A stretch of 64,000 nucleotides of DNA from Ktedonosporobacter rubrisoli (GCF_004208415.1 NZ_CP035758.1:1240001-1304000), one strand, 5' to 3'; positions 8,758 to 17,374 are shown, counted from the stretch's first letter. A program made the numbers and translations. The notes: generated by a model not told the origin, from the sequence alone.

Positions 8758-9376
8758 GCAAAAAACTCAACCGTTGCAGACGCGCGCTCCCTACAATCTT
8801 TGGAGGCCTATTTCAAACGTTTATGACACAAGGGACAGGTTAACATTATCGCCAGGCAAATGATCCCCAGCAGAATTTATGGTGGCCTCAAGCATCTGCT
8901 GTTAGTACCCAAGTGGGCTTCATGGAGTGTAAGTGGAACGTCTTCTCGTAAGCTTAGAGAGCCATTCTAGAGCTGGACGCTTGTTTCCCTGCTCATATTC
9001 CTATACACATAAATTTTCAAATATACCCTTTAATATAATAGAATGACTGGAATTCCCGTGATTTCTCAGGTATACTTTTCTCAGAAAGAGAGCGAAGCCC
9101 ACGCTTCCCTTCTCAAGCAATGAGGCCGTCCTGGCTCTTCTCACCAGAGAGCGAAGCCCTTTCTTCTCTGTAGTGCATCCTTTCGGAGGACAAGACACTT
9201 GGTAGGGAGGATTTCCGTCTACTTTCGGCGTAGCTCCTCCATGTGCTTCTCTCACCACAACCCAGGAAGGATGGTTGCATGCATCTCTCATTTCGATTCT
9301 CGCTAGTTCGTCTTCCACTCTTAGGTGCTACCCTGCAGATTCAAACCGCTAGCTTAGAAGCTCCAGGAGATGTGTC
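8758..9376. other. Long intergenic region with a structured segment (about 9075-9330)
   Basis: No convincing gene in 620 bp. A 105-codon frame on the minus strand (9001-9318) lacks coding character. The segment has a repeated motif AGAGCGAAGCCC (near 9090 and 9150) and several short inverted repeats (GCGAAGCCCACGCTT; ATCCTTTCGGAGGA). On the minus strand GGAAATCCTCCCTACCAAGT resembles a stretch in the gap at 57.5 kb. It could be the worn end of an IS200/IS605-type element or a structured RNA. It does not match the yybP-ykoY manganese riboswitch as I know it, despite the MntP-like gene downstream. Confidence 0.3.
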
Positions 9377-9928
9377 ATGATAGCGCTTCTCCTCCTCGGT
9401 TTTTTCCTTAGCCTGGATAATTTCCGAGTATCAATTGCCCTCGGGGCTTTTCAGTTCAAATGGAGCCGCGCCCTGCGAACAGCGGCAGTGTTCGGGTTCT
9501 GGGATGGCATCTCTCCTCTGATAGGCGCGCTGATCGGGCACTACCTTGGGCAGGTGATTGGCCCGCTTGCCGACATCGCGGGACCAATTGTGCTCGCTGG
9601 ATATGGCATATTTCTGATCGTGCGGAGTTTGCTGACCCGGATAACAGAGGAGCCGGAGCCGAATGAAGGCATAGTGCTCCTGGGTATGCCTCTCTCGCTG
9701 AGCCTTGATAATATGATCGCTGGCACTGGCCTGGGATTGTTTGGCTTTTCCCCCTTGTTCTCAGCAGTGGTCTTTGGGGCGATCACGTTCCTGATGTCGC
9801 TCATTGGGCTGCAACTTGGGAAATTCATAGCCCGCTTCATCCCGGTACGTATCAATCTCATCGCCGGCATAGCGCTCTTAACCGTGGCGATCTGGCTGGG
9901 AGTGCCCGCGCTGCTGGGGGGAAATTAA
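9377..9928 (+). CDS. MntP-like manganese efflux pump
   Basis: 183-aa membrane protein with six hydrophobic segments in two related halves. Each half carries the MntP/YebN signature: LSLDNFRVSIALG near the N-terminus and LSLSLDNMIAGTGLG near residue 110, with the Asp-Asn pair thought to bind Mn2+. Length matches E. coli MntP (188 aa). It exports excess manganese across the cytoplasmic membrane. The start has AGGAGATG nine bases upstream. It stands alone; the long leader upstream is unexplained. Confidence 0.82.
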   Translation: MIALLLLGFFLSLDNFRVSIALGAFQFKWSRALRTAAVFGFWDGISPLIGALIGHYLGQVIGPLADIAGPIVLAGYGIFLIVRSLLTRITEEPEPNEGIVLLGMPLSLSLDNMIAGTGLGLFGFSPLFSAVVFGAITFLMSLIGLQLGKFIARFIPVRINLIAGIALLTVAIWLGVPALLGGN

Positions 9929-10040
9929 GAGCTGCCAGGATCTTCTTCTCTGGGAAGCTCCTCGGCTCGACTCTGTACTTTTATGCACAGCCGGGACCAG
10001 TGGACATCAAACCAGCGGAAACATTCTAGGAACCCTTGCC

Positions 10041-10084
10041 GCCGGCCACAAACTCAAAACTGCGCTTGAGCTGCCGTGGCCGGC
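10041..10084. terminator. Stem-loop between convergent MntP-like and methyltransferase genes
   Basis: GCCGGCCAC (10041-10049) pairs perfectly with GTGGCCGGC (10076-10084), with further pairing inside (CTCAA/TTGAG). Its place between convergent genes suggests a shared terminator, although no T-run follows. Confidence 0.5.
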
Positions 10085-10096
10085 ACCCTTCCCATT

Positions 10097-10966
10097 CTAC
10101 ATTTTCGTACCCCAGGCGCTCAACAATTTCAAGGTAGCCACAAAATCAGCTTGCTGTATCTCCACGAGCATCTGTTGGTAGAGCTCTTCGTAGTCCTCCA
10201 CCACGCCTACCCACTTGCGGATAAAGGGGGCAAGAGTTCGAGAACCTCTTTTCGCATCTTCGATAAAATCTCGTCCTTCAGGTGTCTCGGCTCTATAATG
10301 TAGTTCGTATACCTGCATCTGTACGTCCTTAAAACCATACTGGCTCAGTAGGCGGACGAGCTGGCTGCTCACGCCATCAGGCTCGGGCGTAAAGAAATGC
10401 CCAGATTGATAAAAGGCTTGTTGCAGCAACTGGGCCAGCTTCAGACTGGCCGAACTACTGCTCTCAATCATGATATCCCCCTCAGTAAGCCGGGCGATGC
10501 CGCCAGGACGTAAGACCCGGCGAAACTCACTGAGCAACTTGGGCCACTCCCAGGTCCGCAAATAACTCATGCCAAAGCGCTGATTGAGCAGATCAAAGGA
10601 AGCATTGGGAAACTCAAGCATGCGCAGAGCATCCATCACCTGGAACTCGACCCGCTCACCAAGCTGCAACTCTACAGCTTGCCCGCGCGCATAGTCAAGC
10701 ATATTCTTGCTGATACCTACCCCTACGAGTCGCTTGAGGTTAGGGTAGGTCTGTGCCATCTCTATAAGCCAACCACCTGTCCCACACCCCACATCCAACA
10801 CCCGATGAAAACGCGCGGGATCGCTCTGCTCCGGCAAGACTCCTCCCATGCCCGCTGTGACCATCTTATCTTGAATGCGCAAGCGCTCCAACTCCTGCTC
10901 ATTGGAGCGATCCTGCACAAAATACGTGTTCGGCTGCTCGCCTGATTTCTCCTGAGAATACGTCAT
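10097..10966 (-). CDS. Class I SAM-dependent methyltransferase (copy 1 of a tandem pair)
   Basis: 289 aa. The Rossmann methyltransferase core starts near residue 55 with motif I VLDVGCGTGGWLIEMA, then VGVGISKNMLDYAR (motif II), FQVMDALRMLEFPNASFDLL (motif III-IV) and VLRPGGIARLTEGD. The C-terminal 100 residues are mostly helical and probably cap the substrate site. Start at ATG 10966 is set by AAGGAGCAGGAAGCG. The next gene (11083-11949) is a close paralogue, including its leader, so this is a tandem duplication. Substrate unknown; the family methylates small molecules such as quinones and natural products. Confidence 0.85.
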   Translation of the reverse strand: MTYSQEKSGEQPNTYFVQDRSNEQELERLRIQDKMVTAGMGGVLPEQSDPARFHRVLDVGCGTGGWLIEMAQTYPNLKRLVGVGISKNMLDYARGQAVELQLGERVEFQVMDALRMLEFPNASFDLLNQRFGMSYLRTWEWPKLLSEFRRVLRPGGIARLTEGDIMIESSSSASLKLAQLLQQAFYQSGHFFTPEPDGVSSQLVRLLSQYGFKDVQMQVYELHYRAETPEGRDFIEDAKRGSRTLAPFIRKWVGVVEDYEELYQQMLVEIQQADFVATLKLLSAWGTKM

Positions 10967-11082
10967 CGCTTCCTGCTCCTTGTTCTCTTCCTTGCTGTGG
11001 TAGAGCCTTTTCAAGGCTCGTCACATTATTTCGCGAAGTTCTCTCTGCCTTTGAAAGCCCTTAGTATATATGAGGATCAATG

Positions 11083-11949
11083 CTATATCTTCGTACCCCA
11101 GGCGGTTACCAGATTCCAGGTGGCGGCAAACTCAGGCTGCTGTATCTCCACAAGCATCTGTTGATAGAGTTGCTCGTAGTCCTCTACCACGCCTACCCAC
11201 TTGCGGATAAAGGGCGCTACCGTCCTGAAGAGGTACTTTGCGTCCTCCCCGCCATCCAGCCCCGATGAATCGTCATTTCGGAAATGCAGCGAGTGCCTTC
11301 GCGTTTGCACGTCTTTGAAGCCATATTGCGTGAGTAGGCGCGCGAGTTGGCTGCTTACGCCATCATGCGTGGGAGTGAAGAGGTGTCCAGCCTGGTGAAG
11401 TGCCTGCTGCAACAATTGAGCCAGCTTCAAGTGAGCCTGGCCAGTACTCTCAACTATCGTATCGCACTCAGTAATGCGAGCCACGCCTCCCACACGCAGC
11501 ACCCGGCGAAACTCGCTGAGCAGCTTGGGCCACTCCCAGGTGCGCAGATAGGAAGATCCCAGACGCAAGTTGAGCAGATCAAAGGAAGTATTGGGAAACT
11601 CAAGCATGCGCAGGGCATCCATCACCTGGAACTCGACCCGCTCGCTCAAGTGCAGTTCACTTGCCTGTTCGCGCGCATAGGCAACCATACGCTGACTGAT
11701 ATCCACGCCAACCAGGCGCGCAATGCCTGGATAGCTCTGCGCTACCTCGATCAGCCAGCCTCCTGTCCCACATCCCACATCCAGAATGCTACGAAAATGC
11801 GCTGGATTGCTCTGTTCCGGCAGCGTGCCACCCATGCCAATGGTAGCCAGGTGATCCTGAAGGCGCAAGCGGTCCAGCTCCCTCTCACTAGTACGGTCCT
11901 GCACAAAATATGTACTGGGCTGCTCGCTTGATCCTGCTGACAATGCCAT
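11083..11949 (-). CDS. Class I SAM-dependent methyltransferase (copy 2 of a tandem pair)
   Basis: 288 aa, collinear with the gene at 10097 throughout (QPSTYFVQDRTSERELDRLR; ILDVGCGTGGWLIEVA; FQVMDALRMLEFPNTSFDLL). Start at ATG 11949 is set by AATAAGGAGCAAGACGCT, nearly the same leader as its twin. This copy is upstream and likely carries the shared promoter; about 115 bp separate the two. They differ most in the C-terminal substrate cap, which fits divergence toward different substrates. Confidence 0.85.
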   Translation of the reverse strand: MALSAGSSEQPSTYFVQDRTSERELDRLRLQDHLATIGMGGTLPEQSNPAHFRSILDVGCGTGGWLIEVAQSYPGIARLVGVDISQRMVAYAREQASELHLSERVEFQVMDALRMLEFPNTSFDLLNLRLGSSYLRTWEWPKLLSEFRRVLRVGGVARITECDTIVESTGQAHLKLAQLLQQALHQAGHLFTPTHDGVSSQLARLLTQYGFKDVQTRRHSLHFRNDDSSGLDGGEDAKYLFRTVAPFIRKWVGVVEDYEQLYQQMLVEIQQPEFAATWNLVTAWGTKI

Positions 11950-12168
11950 AGCGTCTTGCTCCTTATTCTCTTCCTTAATAAATACTATGGTGATCCCGCA
12001 AATAGTCCTGTAAGCTGATCTGCCCATATTATATCCAAGCTCAAGAATTCTGTCGAGCATGCTTTTAAGTGCAGCCCAGAAAAAATCTGTTTGATTGGGC
12101 TATACTTACTCTTACTGGCCTTTGCCAGACATCATAGATTTCCCAAAAAGAATTCGTGAGGACAGACC

Positions 12169-12576
12169 ATGCATACTATTCATACAGTTGGCCTGGCTAT
12201 CTTTCAAGATGCCCGGCTATTACTTGTTCGTAAAAGAAATACCATGAAGTTTATGCTACCAGGCGGTAAAATTGATCCAGGCGAAAGTGAGACCGAATGT
12301 ATCGTGCGCGAAATATATGAAGAACTGCAATCTCACGTGCAGCTAGAGACATTGCGTTTTCTGGGAAACTACACAGATCTTGCAGCAAACGAGCTGGATG
12401 CAATGGTAACAATGAAGCTTTATACGGGGCAAATAACCAATCCTCCTCAACCTTCACGGGAAATTGAGGAAATTTACTGGTTCGATAGAGGACAGCACAA
12501 TGGAGGAATAAGTATTGCTCCGCTGCTAGACAACCAGATACTACCATACTTAATCGCTACACATTATCTCTCTTGA
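12169..12576 (+). CDS. Nudix hydrolase
   Basis: 135 aa with a full Nudix box near residues 30-52: GGKIDPGES, then CIVREIYEEL, giving the G-x5-E-x7-R-E-x2-E-E pattern that binds Mg2+ and cleaves nucleoside diphosphates linked to another group. The N-terminal beta strands (HTIHTVGLAIFQDARLLLVRK) are typical of MutT/8-oxo-dGTPase-like members. Single gene with GAGGACAG before the ATG. Substrate not predictable; housecleaning of damaged nucleotides is the common role. Confidence 0.9.
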   Translation: MHTIHTVGLAIFQDARLLLVRKRNTMKFMLPGGKIDPGESETECIVREIYEELQSHVQLETLRFLGNYTDLAANELDAMVTMKLYTGQITNPPQPSREIEEIYWFDRGQHNGGISIAPLLDNQILPYLIATHYLS

Positions 12577-12719
12577 GCTGTCACAATGATGCAGAATAAA
12601 GCTATGCAATAAGTGGCGTTCTAAGCTTTGTGAAGCGCTCAACAGTGAGCGAGCCCGCAAAAAGTCACCGAAGTTATAAGCAAATATTAGTAAAATGCGC
12701 TTCTAGAGAGAGTAAGCGA

Positions 12720-12765
12720 TATGTTATAATAATTGCTGGCAGTATGTTATAATAATTGCTGGCAG
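12720..12765 (+). repeat. Exact 23-bp tandem duplication containing a TATAAT box
   Basis: TATGTTATAATAATTGCTGG plus CAG occurs twice without a gap (12720-12742 and 12743-12765). Each copy holds TATAAT (12725-12730 and 12748-12753). It lies 120-165 bp upstream of the FxLD precursor gene at 12885, so it may be a duplicated promoter -10 region for that gene. Confidence 0.8.
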
Positions 12766-12884
12766 AGCAAAGCTTTCCAGCCTGAAACTTTGCTACGATG
12801 CGAGGTTGCTAATTGACTCTGCCGTCTAGAGGAGCATGAGTTTCCTGCAGTTGAGTTCGCTGTCTCAAGAAAGGGTTCTACAAA

Positions 12885-13100
12885 ATGGGCGAGAATGCTA
12901 CTACGTTTAATTCTGACGCATTTGATCTTGATATCCGTATTGCTTCTATTGGAGATACAAGCCTGGATGCTGATAACTTGACTACATACGGAATTCCTGC
13001 CGATCAACTAGCTGGCACACGCACAATTGTCTACTCAACAATTCCCTCTCCTTGTTGGCGCTCCGACGTATGTGGGTACAGAGACCGTGGCAGCCGATGA
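12885..13100 (+). CDS. Putative FxLD-type lanthipeptide precursor A
   Basis: 71-aa peptide with the leader motif FDLDIRI at residues 13-19, the class I (FxLD) lanthipeptide recognition box, followed by a hydrophilic stretch and a C-terminal Ser/Thr/Cys-bearing core (TIVYSTIPSPCWRSDVCGYR) with two Cys. This is the least typical of the three precursors: the spacer is long and the core ends in a charged tail. A reading-frame error near the core is possible. AAGAAAGGG lies eight bases before ATG, a tandem promoter-like repeat lies upstream and a strong hairpin lies downstream (13142-13175), so it looks like a self-contained transcription unit. No LanB, LanC or LanT gene is near. Confidence 0.55.
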   Translation: MGENATTFNSDAFDLDIRIASIGDTSLDADNLTTYGIPADQLAGTRTIVYSTIPSPCWRSDVCGYRDRGSR

Positions 13101-13141
13101 GGCATTAGCCCAAGCTCTGTACTTACATCGGCATAGTACAA

Positions 13142-13175
13142 CATCCCCTGAGCAGGCGCCCTGGCTCAGGGGATG
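13142..13175 (+). terminator. Strong stem-loop after precursor A
   Basis: CATCCCCTGAGC (13142-13153) pairs perfectly with GCTCAGGGGATG (13164-13175) around a 10-base loop and is followed by a weak T-rich run. Likely terminates the precursor gene and separates it from the convergent stress-protein gene. Confidence 0.75.
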
Positions 13176-13263
13176 CTTCTATTTAGCTTCTTGCTTGATG
13201 AGAGAACGCTTTAAGCTCCACCTTCAACCATGCGTGAATATAACCCCTTCCCTGGCTTAAGGT

Positions 13264-14241
13264 TTACGGCATATCTTCATCCCTAAGCGGCCTGTCCTCG
13301 TCCCTAAGTTGTGTATTTTCCCCACGAATGGGGACATCACCCGAGCTCTCAATGCGCGGCTCTTCTCGTCGGACAGACTCAGTAAAACGCTTCTCTTCCT
13401 GGACAGTGCGCTTGCCAATCGTAACATCTCCGGTCTCTACAGGAGTCTTCGTCACGTTAACTTGCTCTTCACTGACAGGGATACGTATTTCTTCATCCTG
13501 GCCAATCGGAGTTTGCGATACACCGGGTTGTGTTGCAGCATGGCGCTCAACAACCACTTCCTCATGTGCAACAGGCACATCGATACTTTTTTGCTCGGTC
13601 ACAACTTCCTTATGGATCCTGACTTCACCGGCTTGCACATTCTGCTTTTCAGCTCCGAGCCGCTCTTCACGCACAGGGATATGGGCCTCTCCGGTATCCG
13701 AGATTCGCCCTTCCTGTGTACCCGGCCGGACGTAGCCTTCGCGCTCGCGTGTTTCGGCAGGTTGGGTGCGCATCGTATCTGCCGGTTGACCGGCCATAGC
13801 AGCCGTGCCTGCAGCAGCTCCAGCGGCAGGGCCGGCCATTGCATCTGTCCCTTGGCTCGTACCTTGACGATCGGCGGCGCCTGTTCCCTCGCTTGTACTA
13901 TAGGCGGAGCCTCCGATGCTACGCAGGATCGACATTGCATTCCGCTCATGGCCCGGGGACCTCACAGCGACAAGCGGATGGTTCGTTTGATACTCGTGCG
14001 CATAGTAATTGGCCACATTTTCTGGTATACCCATGCTTACCAGATCCTCGGCGATATCTGATGGGGAGATCGCTTCATCACCCTTCAACCAGCCCTTTAA
14101 GCTGTCAAAGAAACCGCGATGGGTCGAATAGCTAATCTCATCACCGGCAAATCCAGCATCTCTGAGCGCGTGTATGGCCCTCTCTGCCATCACATTGTCA
14201 TTAAAGCTGCCAACAACGACAGATGAGTAATGCATTGTCAT
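13264..14241 (-). CDS. General stress protein 17M-like / DUF2382 (YsnF-AvaK) protein
   Basis: 325 aa. Residues 4-100 form a GS17M-like ferredoxin-type domain (VVVGSFNDNVMAERAIHALRDAGF; YYAHEYQ). Then an Ala/Gly/Thr-rich linker (about 105-165). The C-terminal 130 residues are a DUF2382 domain built of repeated HKEVVTEQKSIDVPVAHEEVVVE-like strands (IPVREE, RIPVSEEQVNV, VTIGKRTVQEEKRF). DUF2382 proteins are stress-induced in Bacillus and cyanobacteria; their biochemical role is unknown. Strong ribosome site AAGGAGAG before ATG 14241. Acidic and soluble, with no signal peptide. Confidence 0.87.
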   Translation of the reverse strand: MTMHYSSVVVGSFNDNVMAERAIHALRDAGFAGDEISYSTHRGFFDSLKGWLKGDEAISPSDIAEDLVSMGIPENVANYYAHEYQTNHPLVAVRSPGHERNAMSILRSIGGSAYSTSEGTGAADRQGTSQGTDAMAGPAAGAAAGTAAMAGQPADTMRTQPAETREREGYVRPGTQEGRISDTGEAHIPVREERLGAEKQNVQAGEVRIHKEVVTEQKSIDVPVAHEEVVVERHAATQPGVSQTPIGQDEEIRIPVSEEQVNVTKTPVETGDVTIGKRTVQEEKRFTESVRREEPRIESSGDVPIRGENTQLRDEDRPLRDEDMP

Positions 14242-14662
14242 ACTTCTCTCCTTCGAAAATCTTTCTCACGCGCCTCTCATCGCATCAGCATTCAGCCAAC
14301 TTTGATCAAAAGCTTCATCGCTTTTTACTGCTTGCTTCCGTACGTTATGCACACGAACCATACTATAAAAAGGTAACGTCCTTCTTATTATCTAAACCCC
14401 TGTGTTACTTCTCATGCTTCCCTTAGCGATGGGAGGGAAAGCCACTATCTGAGCCGAAAAAAATCGTTCCACCCCTACTCTTTTCTAGTAAGGATGGACG
14501 AGTATATGCATTTTCAGCAGCATCATCAGCTTTTTTGAATGTAAGTACAGCCAGAATAAGGCCAGGCTTCAGATCGACAGTGGCTGTAGAGCAGGTATCA
14601 AGCTCTTATACACAAGATTTTATGGACATTACAGACGAAATCTTGGTAACGTTAGTTGGGCA
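14242..14662. other. Intergenic region, no gene seen
   Basis: 420 bp between a minus-strand stress gene and the minus-strand membrane gene. It must hold the stress-gene promoter at its left end. Short frames here lack support, and no palindrome stands out. Confidence 0.5.
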
Positions 14663-15427
14663 CTAGCTCTGCGCTTTCCGTTTGAGTTCCTGCAGACGGC
14701 GCATAGCATAGCGCGAATAGAGCATAGTCCAGAGCAGGGTGCCAACGACTACGACTATCCAGATGGTAGAGGTAACGACCATAGCACGAGCCGTGGGCAA
14801 GACCTGCACCAGCACGATACGCAGCAACAATTCACCAAGCAAGGCCAGACCCCAGACCAGGGTGGCCAGACGATCTATATGGCGTGCATAGGGATACTTC
14901 GCCTCTGCGTTATAGGCAGCGATGCGAACAGGATCGCGCCCGGCCATGAGCTGGCGGCCAATATAGAATAGCGCTGGTCGCGGGAAGAAGAGGGAGATAA
15001 GGCAGCAGAGGCCGAGCGCACCGCTGAAAAATGAATCTTTCAGGAGCATAAATCTTGCATCACCCCCGCTCAGAATACCAGCGATACTCGTAGCGGTGCC
15101 CAGAAGCACGATAATGGCAAGAATATCGAGGCTGCGCTTCCATAGTAAGCTAACAATGCTATCAACGATGGGAAAGAGAGAGGCAGCGCTGAGGGCCAGG
15201 ACATCGGAGATAGCTATGAAGCGTTTGAGGAGAAAGTAGAGACCTAGAGGGAGAAGCACGTCAAGGATAATTCCTGGTAACAAGCCAACAATATTGAGGT
15301 CCCATGTGATCTGAGCAGGCTCCAGCGAGGAAGTTGCTTCCTGCTCATCGAGGCCACCTTGTTGCTCGGCACTGCTTTGCTTGTGATTTTGCCCGCTATC
15401 GCTATTGGGCTTTCTCTTATAATTCAT
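14663..15427 (-). CDS. VC0807-family integral membrane protein
   Basis: 254 aa. A 40-residue polar, Gln/Ser-rich N-terminus precedes six hydrophobic helices. The core pattern (LLPGIILDVLLPLGLYFLL, ALSAASLFPIVDSIVSLL, LLKDSFFSGALGLCCLISLF, RPALFYIGRQL) fits the VC0807 family of uncharacterised membrane proteins, distantly like the IspZ/YciB septation proteins. GGAGG precedes the ATG. Function unknown. About 230 bp upstream is the P450 gene on the same strand; the gap holds only a loose inverted repeat (GGCTAGC / GGCTAGCC). Confidence 0.75.
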   Translation of the reverse strand: MNYKRKPNSDSGQNHKQSSAEQQGGLDEQEATSSLEPAQITWDLNIVGLLPGIILDVLLPLGLYFLLKRFIAISDVLALSAASLFPIVDSIVSLLWKRSLDILAIIVLLGTATSIAGILSGGDARFMLLKDSFFSGALGLCCLISLFFPRPALFYIGRQLMAGRDPVRIAAYNAEAKYPYARHIDRLATLVWGLALLGELLLRIVLVQVLPTARAMVVTSTIWIVVVVGTLLWTMLYSRYAMRRLQELKRKAQS

Positions 15428-15657
15428 TGCGCCTCCAAGTGCAGCTAAACGAGATTCAGGCTAGCAGGCAGCCCCGGCTAGCCCGAACGGGCCTGGCTTA
15501 TTGCCTACATACAATGGCTGCTAGCGCTCTAGCATCCAATCCCACAAAATCTCTTTATGCTCTGAGAGCTCTACGCTCCAGCAAATCCGCAAGCGCGGCG
15601 GCCCGCAACCTCCCATTCATAGGGACTGCACATCACAAACATTTGCGAAATTGCCTG

Positions 15658-17058
15658 TCAAGCTACTGGATGAAGGGTCATTGGCAGGCCATCGCGCGGA
15701 CGTAAGGTAAGCAACGGTGCCATCTCTATATGCGCTCCCGGAACCAGGCGCAAGCGGTACTGCTGCAGCACCGTAGCCAGGACGAGCCGGCTCTCCATCA
15801 AGGCAAAGTCGCGCCCAATGCACAGGCGTGGTCCTCCGCCAAAGGGAAAGTAGGCATAGTGGGGTCGCCCTGCCGAGCGCTCAGGCGAGAAACGCAAAGG
15901 ATCAAACTCATCTGGCCGCTCCCAGAAATCAGGATGGCGCTGCGTGGTATAGGGGCTAAGAAACAGGTCGCTGCCGGCCGGAATATGGTAACCGCAGAGC
16001 TCATCATCTTCCAGGGCATGGCGGGAAAACGCCCAGGCTGGCGGATATAGGCGCAACGCCTCTTCGATCACCATGCGCGTGTAAGGCAAATTGGCAAGAT
16101 CCTCGATGCTGGGAACACGCCCGTTCAGCGCGGTATCGAGCTCTTCACAGAGACGTTGCTCGGCATCTGGATGTTGGGAGAGCAGATACCAGGTCCAGGA
16201 AAGTGCATTAGCTGTGGTCTCGTGCCCCGCAATGAGTAAGGTCATTACGTTGTCGCGTACAAGCTCATCGTCCATAGCCGCTCCCGTTTCCTCATTGCGC
16301 GCCTGCAAGAGTAACGAGAGCAGATCGGGCGGACCTGCTTCCTCACTCTGCTGGCGGCGCTGCTTAACCAATCTTGTGACCACCTCTACCAGCTCAGTAC
16401 CAGCAGCCAGGACGCGCCGATTGCGCGGCGTTGGAATGAAAAGGGGCGGAAAAGGTGCATTGGCATAGTCAGTGATGACCTGGTTGGCCTTAGTAAAGGA
16501 TTGACCAATGGTCCTGGCATCTACATCAAGATCCGCGCTAAACAAGGTCTTGCCAGCAATGCGCAATGTAAGGCGCATCATTTCGGCCGCGATATCTACA
16601 GGTTGCTGCTGTCCGGCCAGATCCTGCCAGCGTTGCAGCATGGCAAGCGTGGCTTCGGTCATGAGCTTTCCAAAGGTGGCCAGGTGCTGTCGATGAAAGA
16701 TAGGTTGCATCAAGCGCCGCTGCTCCAACCAGCTGGGGCCGTCGTCGGTTAATAGGCCTCGCCCCAGAAACTCTTTCAGGACACGATAATCGACGGCATC
16801 TTTGTTATAGTTTCGGTTGTTTTCTTGCAAGATACGTTTAACTCCATCGGGATGGTTAATCAGGTAAAACGTGCCAGGCAGGAAGCGTATACGTACAATA
16901 TCGCCATACTGTCGGATGAGCGCCTGAAGAAATTCCAGGGTGTGATGCTGCATAGCGTTAGTGTTGCGAAACACGCTCGAAAGCGGCGTCCCTGGCGCCA
17001 ACCTGCGCTGTTTAGGAGCCGATACAGGTTGTTTCACGCTTGGCGAACGGGCAGGCAT
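15658..17058 (-). CDS. Cytochrome P450
   Basis: 466 aa with all P450 landmarks: I-helix AGHETTANALSW, K-helix EEALRLYPP (ExxR), a PERF-like segment (DPLRFSPERS) and the heme loop FPFGGGPRLCIG with the Cys ligand at residue 413. No membrane anchor, so a soluble bacterial enzyme using separate redox partners, none of which is nearby. Resembles the CYP102-heme-domain/CYP110 type that oxidises fatty acids or terpenoids. AAAGGAGATGATA precedes ATG. A TetR-style inverted repeat lies just upstream (17077-17100). Confidence 0.93.
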   Translation of the reverse strand: MPARSPSVKQPVSAPKQRRLAPGTPLSSVFRNTNAMQHHTLEFLQALIRQYGDIVRIRFLPGTFYLINHPDGVKRILQENNRNYNKDAVDYRVLKEFLGRGLLTDDGPSWLEQRRLMQPIFHRQHLATFGKLMTEATLAMLQRWQDLAGQQQPVDIAAEMMRLTLRIAGKTLFSADLDVDARTIGQSFTKANQVITDYANAPFPPLFIPTPRNRRVLAAGTELVEVVTRLVKQRRQQSEEAGPPDLLSLLLQARNEETGAAMDDELVRDNVMTLLIAGHETTANALSWTWYLLSQHPDAEQRLCEELDTALNGRVPSIEDLANLPYTRMVIEEALRLYPPAWAFSRHALEDDELCGYHIPAGSDLFLSPYTTQRHPDFWERPDEFDPLRFSPERSAGRPHYAYFPFGGGPRLCIGRDFALMESRLVLATVLQQYRLRLVPGAHIEMAPLLTLRPRDGLPMTLHPVA

Positions 17059-17076
17059 TATATCATCTCCTTTAAT

Positions 17077-17100
17077 TAATAACTTTCCGGTCAGTTATTA
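17077..17100. promoter_or_regulatory. Inverted-repeat operator upstream of the P450 gene
   Basis: TAATAAC (17077-17083) and GTTATTA (17094-17100) flank a 10-bp centre TTTCCGGTCA. The whole reads like a TetR-family site, with an ACTGACCGGAAAGT-like core on the minus strand. It ends 19 bp before the P450 start codon, so a bound protein would block transcription or initiation. No TetR gene is in the window. Confidence 0.6.
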
Positions 17101-17241
17101 TTTTAGAATAAAGGAAGATAGATTGTCAAGGCTTGACAAGGCAATGAGGATGCAAGAGGTAGCTAGATAGCTCGGTCCTACCTACTAAGACTTTAGCCTT
17201 GAAAATTATATTAGGGTATGTTAATATCCAAGTAATCTAGT

Positions 17242-17374
17242 CAGATATTAGTATATGCTAATATCTGGGACTGGAGGGCATTGAAGAGCGCTTATGCCTT
17301 TAGCCGAGAAAGAGGTGAGCAATTTATATACCATCTGCTCTCTCACATGTATGTCAGGACTACAGGACATACAT
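17242..17374. promoter_or_regulatory. Two palindromes upstream of the PepSY-TM gene
   Basis: 17242-17267 is a 26-bp near-perfect palindrome (CAGATATTAGTAT / ATGCTAATATCTG, one mismatched pair). 17347-17374 is ATGTATGTC, a 10-bp spacer, then GACATACAT. A TGTTAATATC half-site lies at about 17219. The 370-bp gap between the divergent P450 and PepSY-TM genes contains no gene. These are likely regulator sites; which regulator is unknown. Confidence 0.55.

Noticed and set aside
9001-9318. 105-codon minus-strand frame before the MntP-like gene
   Set aside because: Composition follows a repeat-rich, foldable sequence; no domain pattern or ribosome site, so treated as non-coding.
8820-9376. Manganese (yybP-ykoY) riboswitch before the MntP-like gene
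   Set aside because: The long leader made it worth checking, but I could not find the conserved riboswitch core.
13027-13260. Alternative frame over the end of precursor A
   Set aside because: Translation lacks a leader box and runs through the terminator hairpin; most likely a shadow, though a frameshift in the core cannot be excluded.
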